Source of the DNA: an uncultured bacterium
Lineage (GTDB): Bacteria > Actinomycetota > Coriobacteriia > Coriobacteriales > Coriobacteriaceae
Reading direction: 5' to 3'
DNA length: 45,503 bases
Assembly: GCA_905215725.1 (NCBI GenBank)
Contig: CAJMRD010000003.1
Location: 1-45,503, forward strand
In this document: positions 8,181 to 15,833 of the stretch, in pieces
How the letters are laid out: every line of letters starts with the position of its first letter
Numbering within the stretch: position 1 is the stretch's first letter
The notes under the pieces: model-generated
The model's input: only the letters and a program-made list of their open reading frames with translations
The model's database searches: none
Told to the model about the DNA's origin: nothing
Made by a program: the position numbers and the translations under genes

Positions 8181-8253
8181 AAAAACAAAGTTGCGGTGGA
8201 ATAGTTCCTGGATGGGCTGGTTGATGCCCCAGATCGGAACTATTTCACCGCAA
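8181..8253 (-). terminator. Intrinsic terminator of the hydrolase gene, repeat family TTGCGGTGAAATA, copy 2
   Basis: Arms 8191-8208 and 8236-8253 pair over 18 positions with a single G.U (plus strand) or A.C (minus strand) at the same place as in copy 1. On the minus strand the hairpin lies ~30 bases past the hydrolase stop and is followed by CTTTGTTTTTG. The distal arm bases differ from copy 1 but still pair with each other. Confidence 0.78.
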
Positions 8254-8282
8254 GTTATTGAAGGGTTGGGATGCCCGTCCTC

Positions 8283-9182
8283 TTACAGATGGCGCTCCAG
8301 GAAGCGGAAGGCTAGGCGAATCCAAGGGCGGACCGCCACCTGCTTGTCCTCGTTGTCGACCGCGGTGTTGGCGTTGCCGAGCGAAAGGCCGTGACCACCC
8401 TGGTCGAAGACGTGCATCTCGCAAGCGATGCCCTCCTCCGCCATGCGTTGGGCAAACGGATAGACCTGCGCGATCGGCGCCGTCTTGTCGTCGGACACGC
8501 CCCACACAAAGGTCGGTGGCATCTGACGCGAAACATGCGTGGTGGGGCAGATGTCGGCCAGATGCTCGTCAGTTGCCTCGCCGCCCGTCACCATCGACAG
8601 GTAGTCGTTGAGCAAATCGCGCCCCGTCTTGCCACCCGTCTTGGGCACGCGCAAGTCAATGCGCGGATCGCGCGTCTGCATGTCGCGCACATAGGCAAAG
8701 TCGAGCAATGGATAGCCCAGCACCACGGCATCGGGACGAATGTCGTCCGGACGCGCCCCGGCAAGTGCCGCGAAGGGGCCGGTCTTCCACTGTGTTGCCA
8801 GCGAGGCGCAAATCATGCCGCCAGCAGAAAAGCCCACGACGCACACGCGCTTAGGATCGACATGCCACTCGTCGGCGTTGGCGCGCACCGTGGCGACCAT
8901 CTTGGCAAGATCTGCCTGGGGGTGCGGAAAGCTCACGTCACCCGTAGAACTCGTGACATAGTTGAGCACAAAGGCCTGGTAACCGTGATCCAAAAACGCA
9001 AACGCCACAGGATCCTGCTCATGCGGAGCGATATGTGTAAACCCGCCTCCGCCGCAGATAATCACCGCGGGGCGGCGGCCATTGGGCTTGTCGGGGAGCG
9101 GCTCGGCACCCAAATACGTAAACGTCGCCGGATAATCCTCGGTCGGCTCCTCGCCCCACAGCGCATGGTTCTCGACAATCAT
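8283..9182 (-). CDS. Alpha/beta hydrolase, acyl-esterase type
   Basis: A 299-residue cytosolic esterase-like enzyme of the BD-FAE/acetylesterase group. The oxyanion region is VIICGGGGFTHIAPHEQDPVA. The nucleophile elbow is GFSAGG, and the catalytic histidine sits in QGGHGLS near the C-terminus, with an aspartate in WGVSDDKTAP. I start at ATG 9182 (MIVENHALWG) because GGGAGC lies upstream. An in-frame extension to 9389 has no ribosome site and runs into the opposite promoter region. Natural substrate is unknown; carbohydrate acetyl or feruloyl esters are possible. It is divergent from the EIIA gene. Confidence 0.82.
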   Translation of the reverse strand: MIVENHALWGEEPTEDYPATFTYLGAEPLPDKPNGRRPAVIICGGGGFTHIAPHEQDPVAFAFLDHGYQAFVLNYVTSSTGDVSFPHPQADLAKMVATVRANADEWHVDPKRVCVVGFSAGGMICASLATQWKTGPFAALAGARPDDIRPDAVVLGYPLLDFAYVRDMQTRDPRIDLRVPKTGGKTGRDLLNDYLSMVTGGEATDEHLADICPTTHVSRQMPPTFVWGVSDDKTAPIAQVYPFAQRMAEEGIACEMHVFDQGGHGLSLGNANTAVDNEDKQVAVRPWIRLAFRFLERHL

Positions 9183-9308
9183 ATGTGCTCCCTTCGCGCA
9201 AATTATGCGCCCTTGTTTTTCGCCTTCAAGCGTACCCCACTTGAACCCGTGGCGCAGAAACACTCCGGCAATAAGTTTCCCTTCAACTGATATATCACAT
9301 AATCCCAG

Positions 9309-9378
9309 TTCAGAGGTATCGTTGAGCAGCGTAGAATAGGGGCGTTGACCAAGCCGCGAAACACATGTGAAACGTTTC
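9309..9378 (+). promoter_or_regulatory. Promoter and operator candidate of the EIIA-Glc gene
   Basis: TTCAGA at 9309-9314 and TAGAAT at 9332-9337 are separated by 17 bases. A perfect 10-bp palindrome GAAACGTTTC follows at 9369-9378, between the expected transcription start and the ribosome site. Its AACGTT core resembles LacI-family operators; this is inference. Confidence 0.5.
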
Positions 9379-9425
9379 CGGCAAACCAAACGCGCGATAT
9401 GCGCCTATTTAAGTTGGAGGCAACT

Positions 9426-9989
9426 ATGGGTCTGCTCGATTCGCTTAAGTCCACCTTCACCTCGACCGGCGAGGCGTCCGTTCCGCCCGCAGCAAGCTTC
9501 GCTACCCGCGAAGGCGTCATCTATGCCCCCGTCAACGGCGTGCTCGTCAACCTGAACGAGGTTCCCGACGAGACGATCGCCTCGGGCATGCTTGGCCAGG
9601 GCTATGGCATCGAGCCCATTACCGGCACCATCTATGCGCCCGCCAACGGCCGCATCGGTGCCACCACTGTCACCAACCACTCCATCGGCATGATCACCGA
9701 GGACGGCCTGCGCGTGTTCATCCATGTTGGCCTGGGCACCGTGGAAATGAACGGCAAGGGTTTTGCCCGCTTTGTCGAGATGGGCGATGTGGTCAAGGCA
9801 GGCCAGCCGCTCATCAGCTTCGACCGCGAGGCCATTAAGGCCGCTGGTCACGAGGACATCGTGACCGTCATCGTCTCCGAGCTCGATCGTCTTAAGAGCA
9901 TCGACCATGTCGGCGAGTCTGGAACGCTTATCGGCGGCAACCCGCTCGTCAAGCTTGGCGACCCGCTGCTGGTTGCCAAGACCAAGTAG
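9426..9989 (+). CDS. crr: PTS glucose-type EIIA component
   Basis: A 187-residue cytosolic phosphocarrier of the EIIA-Glc family, passing phosphate from HPr to an EIIB sugar domain. The phosphorylated histidine is in FIHVGLGTVEMNGKGF, and the other conserved histidine is in TNHSIGMITEDG. An N-terminal tail of ~35 residues precedes the PVNGVLVNL lead-in. I start at ATG 9426 because GTTGGAGG precedes it; the longer in-frame start at 9345 lacks such a site. It stands alone between its promoter and a strong terminator, so it probably serves several EIIBC partners encoded elsewhere. Confidence 0.9.
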   Translation: MGLLDSLKSTFTSTGEASVPPAASFATREGVIYAPVNGVLVNLNEVPDETIASGMLGQGYGIEPITGTIYAPANGRIGATTVTNHSIGMITEDGLRVFIHVGLGTVEMNGKGFARFVEMGDVVKAGQPLISFDREAIKAAGHEDIVTVIVSELDRLKSIDHVGESGTLIGGNPLVKLGDPLLVAKTK

Positions 9990-10026
9990 CCAGGCCCCAC
10001 GCCACACAGCCAAAAGGCACCTCGTC

Positions 10027-10066
10027 AAGCGCCCGCGACCATTTGGCCGCGGGCGCTTTTCGTTTG
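10027..10066 (+). terminator. Intrinsic terminator of the EIIA gene
   Basis: AAGCGCCCGCG pairs with CGCGGGCGCTT around a ~10-base loop, followed by TTTTCGTTT. Confidence 0.85.
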
Positions 10067-10170
10067 AAAAACCATCCCGCCAATGCTTTATCTGTATAGC
10101 TCAAATGAGCCGAGCTGCTAGAATATCGAACTGTATGGATAACTATCATTCAACCGTTATGGGAGGATAC

Positions 10171-11574
10171 GTGAACCGCACCAAAATCGCGCAGCTCTAT
10201 GCCGATGCCGAGTCGCTCGGCGGCCAGACCGTCACCGTCGCCGGCTGGGTCAAGTCCGTCCGCGACATGAAGAACTTTGGCTTTGTTACGCTCAACGACG
10301 GCAGCTGCTTTCGCGACCTGCAGGTCGTCATGAACCGCGAGGCACTCGACAACTACGACGAGATCGCCCATCAAAACGTCTCGGCCGCACTCATTTGCAC
10401 CGGCACCGTCAAGCTGACCCCCGATGCGCCCCAGCCTTTCGAGCTTTCTGCCACCTCCATCGAGGTCGAGGGCGCGAGCGCCCCGGATTACCCGCTGCAG
10501 AAGAAGCGCGCAACCGTCGAGTTCCTGCGCACCCAGCAGCACCTGCGCCCGCGCACCAACCTGTTCCGCGCCGTGTTCCGCATCCGCTCTGTCGCGGCTG
10601 CCGCCATCCACCGCTTCTTCCAGGAGCAGGGTTTTGTCTACGTCAACACCCCCATCATCACCACGAGTGACTGCGAAGGCGCCGGCGAGATGTTCCGCGT
10701 GACCACGCTCGACCCCAAAAATCCGCCCCTCACCGAGTCCGGCGAGGTCGACTGGAGCCAGGACTTCTTTGGCAAGCATGCGAGCCTCACCGTGTCCGGC
10801 CAGCTCAATGCCGAGAACTTTGCCATGGCCTTTGGCGACGTGTACACCTTTGGTCCCACCTTCCGCGCCGAGAACTCCAACACCACGCGCCACGCCGCCG
10901 AGTTTTGGATGATCGAGCCCGAGATGGCCTTTGCCGACCTTAACGACTACATGGATAACGCCGAGGCCATGCTCAAGTACGTCCTTAAGGACGTCATGAC
11001 AACCTGCCCCGACGAGCTCAATATGCTCAACAAGTTTGTGGACAAGGGTCTGCTCGAGCGCCTGGACCATGTCGCCAACTCCGACTTTGCCCGCGTTACC
11101 TACACCGAGGCCGTCGAAATCCTGGAGCAGGCCGTCGCCGCCGGTCACAAGTTTGACTATCCCGTGAGCTGGGGCATCGACCTGCAAACCGAGCACGAGC
11201 GTTTCCTGACCGAGGAACACTTTAAGCGACCGACTTTTGTGACCGACTACCCGGCCGAGATCAAGGCCTTCTACATGCGCATGAACGACGACGGCAAGAC
11301 CGTCGCCGCCGCCGACTGCCTGGTGCCGGGCATCGGCGAGATCATCGGTGGCTCCCAGCGCGAGGAGCGCCTGGATCTGCTCGAGGCCCGCATCAAGGAC
11401 CTGGATATGAATCCCGAGCAGTACAAGTACTACCTTGACCTGCGCCGCTACGGTTCCTGCAAGCACGCCGGCTACGGTCTGGGCTTCGAGCGCTTGGTCA
11501 TGTATCTGACCGGCGTGGGCAACATCCGCGACGTCCTGCCGCACCCTCGCACCGTGGGTAACGCCGACTTCTAA
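10171..11574 (+). CDS. asnS: Asparaginyl-tRNA synthetase
   Basis: A 467-residue class IIb aminoacyl-tRNA synthetase that charges tRNA-Asn. The N-terminal OB-fold anticodon-binding domain contains VAGWVKSVRDMKNFGFVTLN. The catalytic domain shows motif 1 (AAIHRFFQEQGFVYVNTPIIT), motif 2 (FRAENSNTTRHAAEFWMIEPE) and motif 3 (GYGLGFERLVMYLTG). I start at GTG 10171 (VNRTKIAQLY), which matches the usual family N-terminus. GGGAGGAT lies very close to it, so an ATG 12 bases upstream cannot be excluded. No T-box leader is visible in the ~100 bases upstream. A strong terminator follows. Confidence 0.95.
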   Translation: MNRTKIAQLYADAESLGGQTVTVAGWVKSVRDMKNFGFVTLNDGSCFRDLQVVMNREALDNYDEIAHQNVSAALICTGTVKLTPDAPQPFELSATSIEVEGASAPDYPLQKKRATVEFLRTQQHLRPRTNLFRAVFRIRSVAAAAIHRFFQEQGFVYVNTPIITTSDCEGAGEMFRVTTLDPKNPPLTESGEVDWSQDFFGKHASLTVSGQLNAENFAMAFGDVYTFGPTFRAENSNTTRHAAEFWMIEPEMAFADLNDYMDNAEAMLKYVLKDVMTTCPDELNMLNKFVDKGLLERLDHVANSDFARVTYTEAVEILEQAVAAGHKFDYPVSWGIDLQTEHERFLTEEHFKRPTFVTDYPAEIKAFYMRMNDDGKTVAAADCLVPGIGEIIGGSQREERLDLLEARIKDLDMNPEQYKYYLDLRRYGSCKHAGYGLGFERLVMYLTGVGNIRDVLPHPRTVGNADF

Positions 11575-11620
11575 TCGTCGGACGCTAGCTCGCGTCGCCA
11601 CACGCCAACGCTCATCGCAC

Positions 11621-11656
11621 AAGCGCCTCTCGACATCGGTCGAGAGGCGCTTTTTT
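11621..11656 (+). terminator. Intrinsic terminator of asnS
   Basis: A 14-bp perfect stem (11621-11634 with 11639-11652) has an ATCG loop and ends in a run of T. Confidence 0.92.
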
Positions 11657-11832
11657 CAACAGCATCCGTCAAGCTTTTGGCAAGTTTTTGGTCAGTTGAG
11701 CAGGGCTGTTGAAAACTCAACCCGCCGTTTGCCGACGACTACCGACCGCCCAGAGCGCCCTGCGCCCCTGGGAAAGCCCCGCGTCCTAGGCTCCATACCG
11801 TCGCCACCCAAAACGGAAAGGACGTGGGCACG

Positions 11833-12621
11833 ATGACCGAAGCCGCTGTTGAAACCTACGACACCACGACGAGGGGCGCCGCCTCGATGGCAGCCTATCG
11901 CGCCGTTCGCATCCTGCAGCTCTTGAGCGAAAACACCGGCGAAGACAAGGCCATGCTTTCCGATGAGCTGATCCGGCGCCTCGCCCATCCCGACGACCCC
12001 GCCCGCATGCCCATCTCGGCGGCGCGGCGCAGCATCTACACCGCCATCTCCGCGCTTCGCCATGCCGGATACGAAATTGAGTACAAACGCGGCGTGGGCT
12101 ACAAACTTCTTACCCGCCCGCTCACCGATGAAGAGATCATCCGGCTCCACGGTATGGTCATGCGCAACCGCTCCACGCCTATCGCTATCCGCAAGAGCAT
12201 GGCGCAGCACTTAGTTGCCATGGCGAGCGCCGACGTTCGCGGCTACCTCGATACACCCGAACCCGCTCCAAGCGCAGGCAGCAAGGCTACCAAGGCAACA
12301 CGCACGCCCATCAAGCGCATCGACACGTGCGAGCTCGTCGAGCAGGCCATCGACCACGGAACCACGGTGAGTTTTGATATTTCGAGCGTCACGACACGCG
12401 GCGAAACCGAAGCAGCACGGATGACACTCCGTCCCTTTGCCATCAGGCAGCGCGATGGCATCTCGTATCTGCTGGGAACGGTCTACGACGCCCGAGGCAC
12501 CGACGATACGCTGCGCACCGTCGAGATCGCCCGTATGAGAAACGTCAGCACGCGCCTGCTCGACGGCAAGAAGCTCTTCGCCGCCCTGGACGAGGAGGAC
12601 GACGCCTCCTCCGCCGCATAA
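11833..12621 (+). CDS. HTH regulator with WYL-like ligand domain
   Basis: A 262-residue putative transcription factor. Residues ~15-105 contain a winged helix-turn-helix (AARRSIYTAISALRHAGYEIEYKRGVGYKL). The C-terminal half resembles a WYL domain, with RPFAIRQRDGISYLLGTVYD standing where family members have a WYL tripeptide; here it reads SYL. A low-complexity Ala/Thr/Lys linker separates the halves. I start at ATG 11833 with AAAGGA upstream; the GTG three codons earlier is too close to that site. Its target is unknown. The ABC operon downstream has its own promoter, so the two may be functionally separate. Confidence 0.75.
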   Translation: MTEAAVETYDTTTRGAASMAAYRAVRILQLLSENTGEDKAMLSDELIRRLAHPDDPARMPISAARRSIYTAISALRHAGYEIEYKRGVGYKLLTRPLTDEEIIRLHGMVMRNRSTPIAIRKSMAQHLVAMASADVRGYLDTPEPAPSAGSKATKATRTPIKRIDTCELVEQAIDHGTTVSFDISSVTTRGETEAARMTLRPFAIRQRDGISYLLGTVYDARGTDDTLRTVEIARMRNVSTRLLDGKKLFAALDEEDDASSAA

Positions 12622-12689
12622 GACCCTCCGCCGCCCATTCGACTACCCGTACCGCCCATCCGATTCTGTATTAAAAACCCGCCAGGCTG

Positions 12690-12748
12690 TTGTAAAAATG
12701 GACATCAGCGCTACTATAGTTCCACTTGCACTTTGTCCCAGTGCAGTG
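12690..12748 (+). promoter_or_regulatory. Promoter and leader hairpin of the ABC importer operon
   Basis: TTGTAA at 12690-12695 and TACTAT at 12712-12717 are 16 bases apart. Soon after the expected start, TGCACT (12727-12732) pairs with AGTGCA (12740-12745), extended by CAC/GTG with one bulge. A hairpin in such a short leader may control expression or stability. I do not recognise a known riboswitch. Confidence 0.5.
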
Positions 12749-12780
12749 TTTCCAGCCATTTTTATACTGGGGGTAATGAT

Positions 12781-13761
12781 ATGAAGGACATCACCATCAG
12801 TCGCAGGAGCCTTCTGGTCTCCGCCGGCCTGCTCGCGCTCGCCCCGCTCGCCGGATGCGGCGGCAACTCTGGTTCCGGCTCTGCTGCCGCCGGTTCCGAC
12901 TACACCATCGGCGTTCTGCAGCTCACCGAGCACTCCGCGCTCGATGCCGCCAACGACGGCTTCGTCAAGGCCATCAAGAAGAGCGGCCTTAAGGTCAAGA
13001 TCGACCAGAAGAACGCCCAGAACGACCAGTCCACGTGTAAGTCCATTGCCGACAAGTTTGTGGGCGACAACGTCAACCTGATTTATGCCATCGCCACGCC
13101 CGCCGCGCAGGCTGCCGCCGGCGCCACGGCCGATATCCCCATCGTGGGCTGTGCCATCACCGACTACGCCGCCTCCGGCCTGGTCCAGGACAACGACAAG
13201 CCGGGCACCAACGTCACGGGCGCTTCCGACCTCACCCCGGTCGCCGAGCAGCTCGAGATGATGCAGAAGGTCCTGCCCGACGTTAAAAAGGTCGGCCTGC
13301 TCTACTGCACCGCCGAGTCCAACTCCGACGTCCAGATCAAGGCCGCCAAGAAGGAGCTCGACAAGCTGGGCCTGGAGTACACCGATTTCACCGTCTCGAG
13401 CTCCAACGAGATTCAGTCCGTCGTCGAGTCTGCCGTGGGCAAGGTCGACGCGCTGTACTCCCCCACCGACAACACCATCGCCGCGGGTGCCTCGCAGGTC
13501 GGCCAGATCTGCAAGGAGAACAAGCTCCCCTTCGTGACTGGCGAGGAGGGTATGTGCATGGCCGGCGGCCTGTTCACCCTCTCCATCAACTATGAGGACC
13601 TGGGCTACGCCGCGGGCGAGATGGCCGTTAAGATCCTGAAAGGCGAGGCCAAGCCCGAAGACATGCCGATCAAACACCTCTCGAGCAAGGACCTGGTCGT
13701 CGTCAAGAATGACGAGATGGCCGAGGCCCTGGGCATCGACCTTTCCGCTCTGGACGCGTAA
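12781..13761 (+). CDS. ABC transporter substrate-binding lipoprotein, TrpX-like
   Basis: A 326-residue exported solute receptor. The N-terminus has a twin-arginine-like SRRSLLVSAGLLALAPLAGC ending in a lipobox, so Cys is about residue 27 and the mature protein would be lipid-anchored. The body has the periplasmic-binding fold of the family pfam calls ABC_sub_bind: IGVLQLTEHSALDAANDGF, GATADIPIVGCAITD, VKKVGLLYC and VDALYSPTDNTI. This family includes the TrpX tryptophan receptor, but ligand identity is not proven here. GGGGGTAATGAT precedes the ATG. It is first in the operon with the permease and ATPase. Confidence 0.88.
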   Translation: MKDITISRRSLLVSAGLLALAPLAGCGGNSGSGSAAAGSDYTIGVLQLTEHSALDAANDGFVKAIKKSGLKVKIDQKNAQNDQSTCKSIADKFVGDNVNLIYAIATPAAQAAAGATADIPIVGCAITDYAASGLVQDNDKPGTNVTGASDLTPVAEQLEMMQKVLPDVKKVGLLYCTAESNSDVQIKAAKKELDKLGLEYTDFTVSSSNEIQSVVESAVGKVDALYSPTDNTIAAGASQVGQICKENKLPFVTGEEGMCMAGGLFTLSINYEDLGYAAGEMAVKILKGEAKPEDMPIKHLSSKDLVVVKNDEMAEALGIDLSALDA

Positions 13762-13831
13762 TGCTATACGCGGCATGCGTCTAGAGCCCGTGCTCGCGCT
13801 TTAGCCGCGTTATTCAATATCTGAGCCACAG

Positions 13832-13869
13832 GGGCGGGCGCTGTAGACCGGCGTCCGCCCTGCTTGTTT
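13832..13869 (+). terminator. Intercistronic hairpin between receptor and permease genes
   Basis: GGGCGGGCGC (13832-13841) pairs with GCGTCCGCCC (13851-13860) with one G.U, followed by the mildly T-rich TGCTTGTTT. It probably attenuates readthrough so that the receptor is made in excess over permease and ATPase. Confidence 0.65.
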
Positions 13870-13964
13870 CAGGTAAAACAAAACGTCTGTCCGTAACTCG
13901 TCTATGCATTGTTACCGCTATTATGGTGAATCACGTGTCCACCCTATCCTAGGAGGTATGAAGC

Positions 13965-14888
13965 ATGCTCATTGCATTGCAGGGCGCCGTTTCGCAGGGC
14001 GTCCTCTGGGGCATTATGGTGCTTGGCGTGTTTATCACGTTCCGCCTGCTCGACATTCCCGATATGACCTGCGACGGCAGCTTTGCCCTCGGCGGCTGCG
14101 TCTGCGCTGTGCTCATCGTCAATAACAACGTCGACCCGCTGTTCGCCGTGCTGGCCGGTATGTGCGCCGGCGCCATCGCGGGCGCCGTCACGGGCATTCT
14201 GACCACCGTCTTTGAGATTCCCGCGATCCTCGCCGGAATCCTCACCCAGATCAGCCTGTGGTCCATCAACCTGCGCATCATGGGCAAGTCCAATACGCCC
14301 ATTCTTGCCAAGGGCACCGTGTTCTCCGCCGTCAGCAATATGACCGGTCTGCCGCAGTCCACCGTTGCCATCATCTTGGGCATCCTGCTCGCCGTGGCTA
14401 TCGTTGCCATCCTGTATTGGTTCTTTGGCACCGAGATCGGCTCGGCGCGGGGAGCCTCCGGCAACAACGAGTACATGATCCGCGCTCTGGGCGTCAACAC
14501 CAACTCCACCAAGATGATCGCCCTCGTGCTCTCCAACGCCCTCATCGGCCTTTCGGGCGCTCTCATCTGCCAGAGCCAAAAGTATGCCGACATTGGTATG
14601 GGCACCGGTGCCATCGTTATCGGTCTTGCCGCCATTGTTATCGGCGAGGTGCTCGGCCGTCTGCTGCCCGGCGGCCTCACGCAGTTTAGCGTCCGTCTTG
14701 CCTCCGCCGTCTTTGGCTCCGTGGTGTACTTCCTTATCCGCGCCATCGTGCTGCAGTTGGGCATGGACGCCAACGACATGAAGCTGCTCTCCGCCGTAAT
14801 TGTCGCTGTGGCCCTGTGCGTGCCCGTGGTTTGGGAGCGCTATAAGCTCCGCAGCTCCTACACGAAGGGAGATGAGGCAGATGCTTAA
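13965..14888 (+). CDS. ABC transporter permease, TrpY-like
   Basis: A 307-residue integral membrane permease of the BPD_transp_2 class (LivH-like fold), with about eight to nine hydrophobic stretches. It opens with LWGIMVLGVFITFRLLDIPD and MTCDGSFALGG, typical of permeases paired with the ABC_sub_bind receptors. AGGAGGT lies 7 bases before the ATG. Its stop codon overlaps the ATPase start, and the receptor gene is ~200 bases upstream. One permease gene suggests a homodimeric pore. Confidence 0.88.
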   Translation: MLIALQGAVSQGVLWGIMVLGVFITFRLLDIPDMTCDGSFALGGCVCAVLIVNNNVDPLFAVLAGMCAGAIAGAVTGILTTVFEIPAILAGILTQISLWSINLRIMGKSNTPILAKGTVFSAVSNMTGLPQSTVAIILGILLAVAIVAILYWFFGTEIGSARGASGNNEYMIRALGVNTNSTKMIALVLSNALIGLSGALICQSQKYADIGMGTGAIVIGLAAIVIGEVLGRLLPGGLTQFSVRLASAVFGSVVYFLIRAIVLQLGMDANDMKLLSAVIVAVALCVPVVWERYKLRSSYTKGDEADA

Positions 14889-15675
14889 GCTCTCGCATGT
14901 CAAGAAGACCTTTAACAAGGGCACCGTCACCGAGAAGCGCGCGCTCACCGGCGTCGACCTCACCTTGAATGACGGCGACTTTGTAACCGTGATCGGCGGC
15001 AACGGCGCCGGCAAGTCCACGCTGCTCAACATGATCGCCGGCGTGTACCCGCTCGATTCGGGCGTTATTGAGCTCGACGGCACCGACATCTCGCGCCTGA
15101 GCGAGTCGCAGCGCGCCAAGTACCTGGGCCGCGTGTTTCAGGACCCCATGCGCGGTACCGCTGCCGACATGCAGATTGCCGAGAACTTAGCCCTCGCCAA
15201 GCGTCGCGGCCAGCGTCGCGGCCTTTCGTGGGGCGTCACCAAGGCCGAGAAAGATGAGTACGTTGAGTTGCTCAAGCGCCTGGACCTTGGTCTGGACACG
15301 CGTCTCAACGCCAAGGTTGGCCTGCTCTCGGGTGGCCAGCGCCAGGCACTCACCCTGCTGATGGCCACGCTCACCAGGCCGCGCCTGCTGCTGCTCGACG
15401 AGCACACCGCGGCCCTCGACCCCAAGACGGCCTCTAAGGTGCTTAACCTGACCGAGGAGATCGTCGACGAGAACCACCTGACCACGCTCATGGTCACGCA
15501 TAACATGAATGACGCCATCCGTCTGGGCAACCGTCTGATCATGATGCACGAAGGCCACGTGATCTACGACGTGGCGGGCGATGAGAAGAAGTCGCTCACC
15601 GTAGCCGACCTGCTGCAGAAGTTCGAGGAGGTCTCGGGCGGCGAGCTCGCCAACGACCGCATGCTGCTGAGCTAA
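14881..15675 (+). CDS. ABC transporter ATP-binding protein, TrpZ-like
   Basis: A 264-residue cytosolic ATPase that powers the importer. Walker A is GGNGAGKST (about residues 39-47). The signature is LLSGGQRQAL, Walker B is LLLLDEHTAALD, and the switch histidine is in MVTHNMND. The start ATG overlaps the permease stop by 8 bases, so translation is coupled. The stop codon lies inside the first of two tandem hairpins. Confidence 0.92.
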   Translation: MLKLSHVKKTFNKGTVTEKRALTGVDLTLNDGDFVTVIGGNGAGKSTLLNMIAGVYPLDSGVIELDGTDISRLSESQRAKYLGRVFQDPMRGTAADMQIAENLALAKRRGQRRGLSWGVTKAEKDEYVELLKRLDLGLDTRLNAKVGLLSGGQRQALTLLMATLTRPRLLLLDEHTAALDPKTASKVLNLTEEIVDENHLTTLMVTHNMNDAIRLGNRLIMMHEGHVIYDVAGDEKKSLTVADLLQKFEEVSGGELANDRMLLS

Positions 15676-15769
15676 AACCTGCCAAAAAGGGACAAGTTTA
15701 TTTTGGTAGGTTTTATCTGCACAAACGTCAAAACCGCCGCAAAGGGGCAAACGTCCTTGCGGCGGTTTT
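15674..15769 (+). terminator. Two tandem long-stem terminator hairpins (AGGGGACAGGCACC-loop family)
   Basis: First hairpin: 15674-15687 with 15701-15714, 14 pairs with one G.U, loop AGGGACAAGTTTA, starting inside the ATPase stop codon. Second: 15730-15742 with 15757-15769, 13 perfect pairs, loop AGGGGCAAACGTCC. Both arms run A-rich to T-rich (AAAACC...GGTTTT), as in bidirectional intrinsic terminators. Related hairpins sit at 18750-18788 and 21623-21669. Confidence 0.8.
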
Positions 15770-15833
15770 CGCATATTATGTCGATAATCCGATATTCAAC
15801 CAGACATTCTGGCTAAGGACTAAGGAAACTGCC

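Noticed and set aside
7920..8188. Short reading frames on both strands over the 62-nt array
   Set aside because: The period is not a multiple of three, neither peptide keeps a repeat, and there is no ribosome site. The array explains the open frames.
10067..10170. T-box riboswitch upstream of asnS
   Set aside because: No specifier stem, no TGGNACCGCG-type T-box sequence and the leader is too short.
10150..11622. 490-codon minus-strand frame opposite asnS
   Set aside because: A GC-rich mirror frame with Val/Gly/Leu/Asp bias; asnS on the plus strand has all class II motifs.
12643..13776. 377-codon minus-strand frame opposite the substrate-binding protein gene
   Set aside because: Same mirror-frame composition; the plus-strand frame has a lipobox and family motifs.
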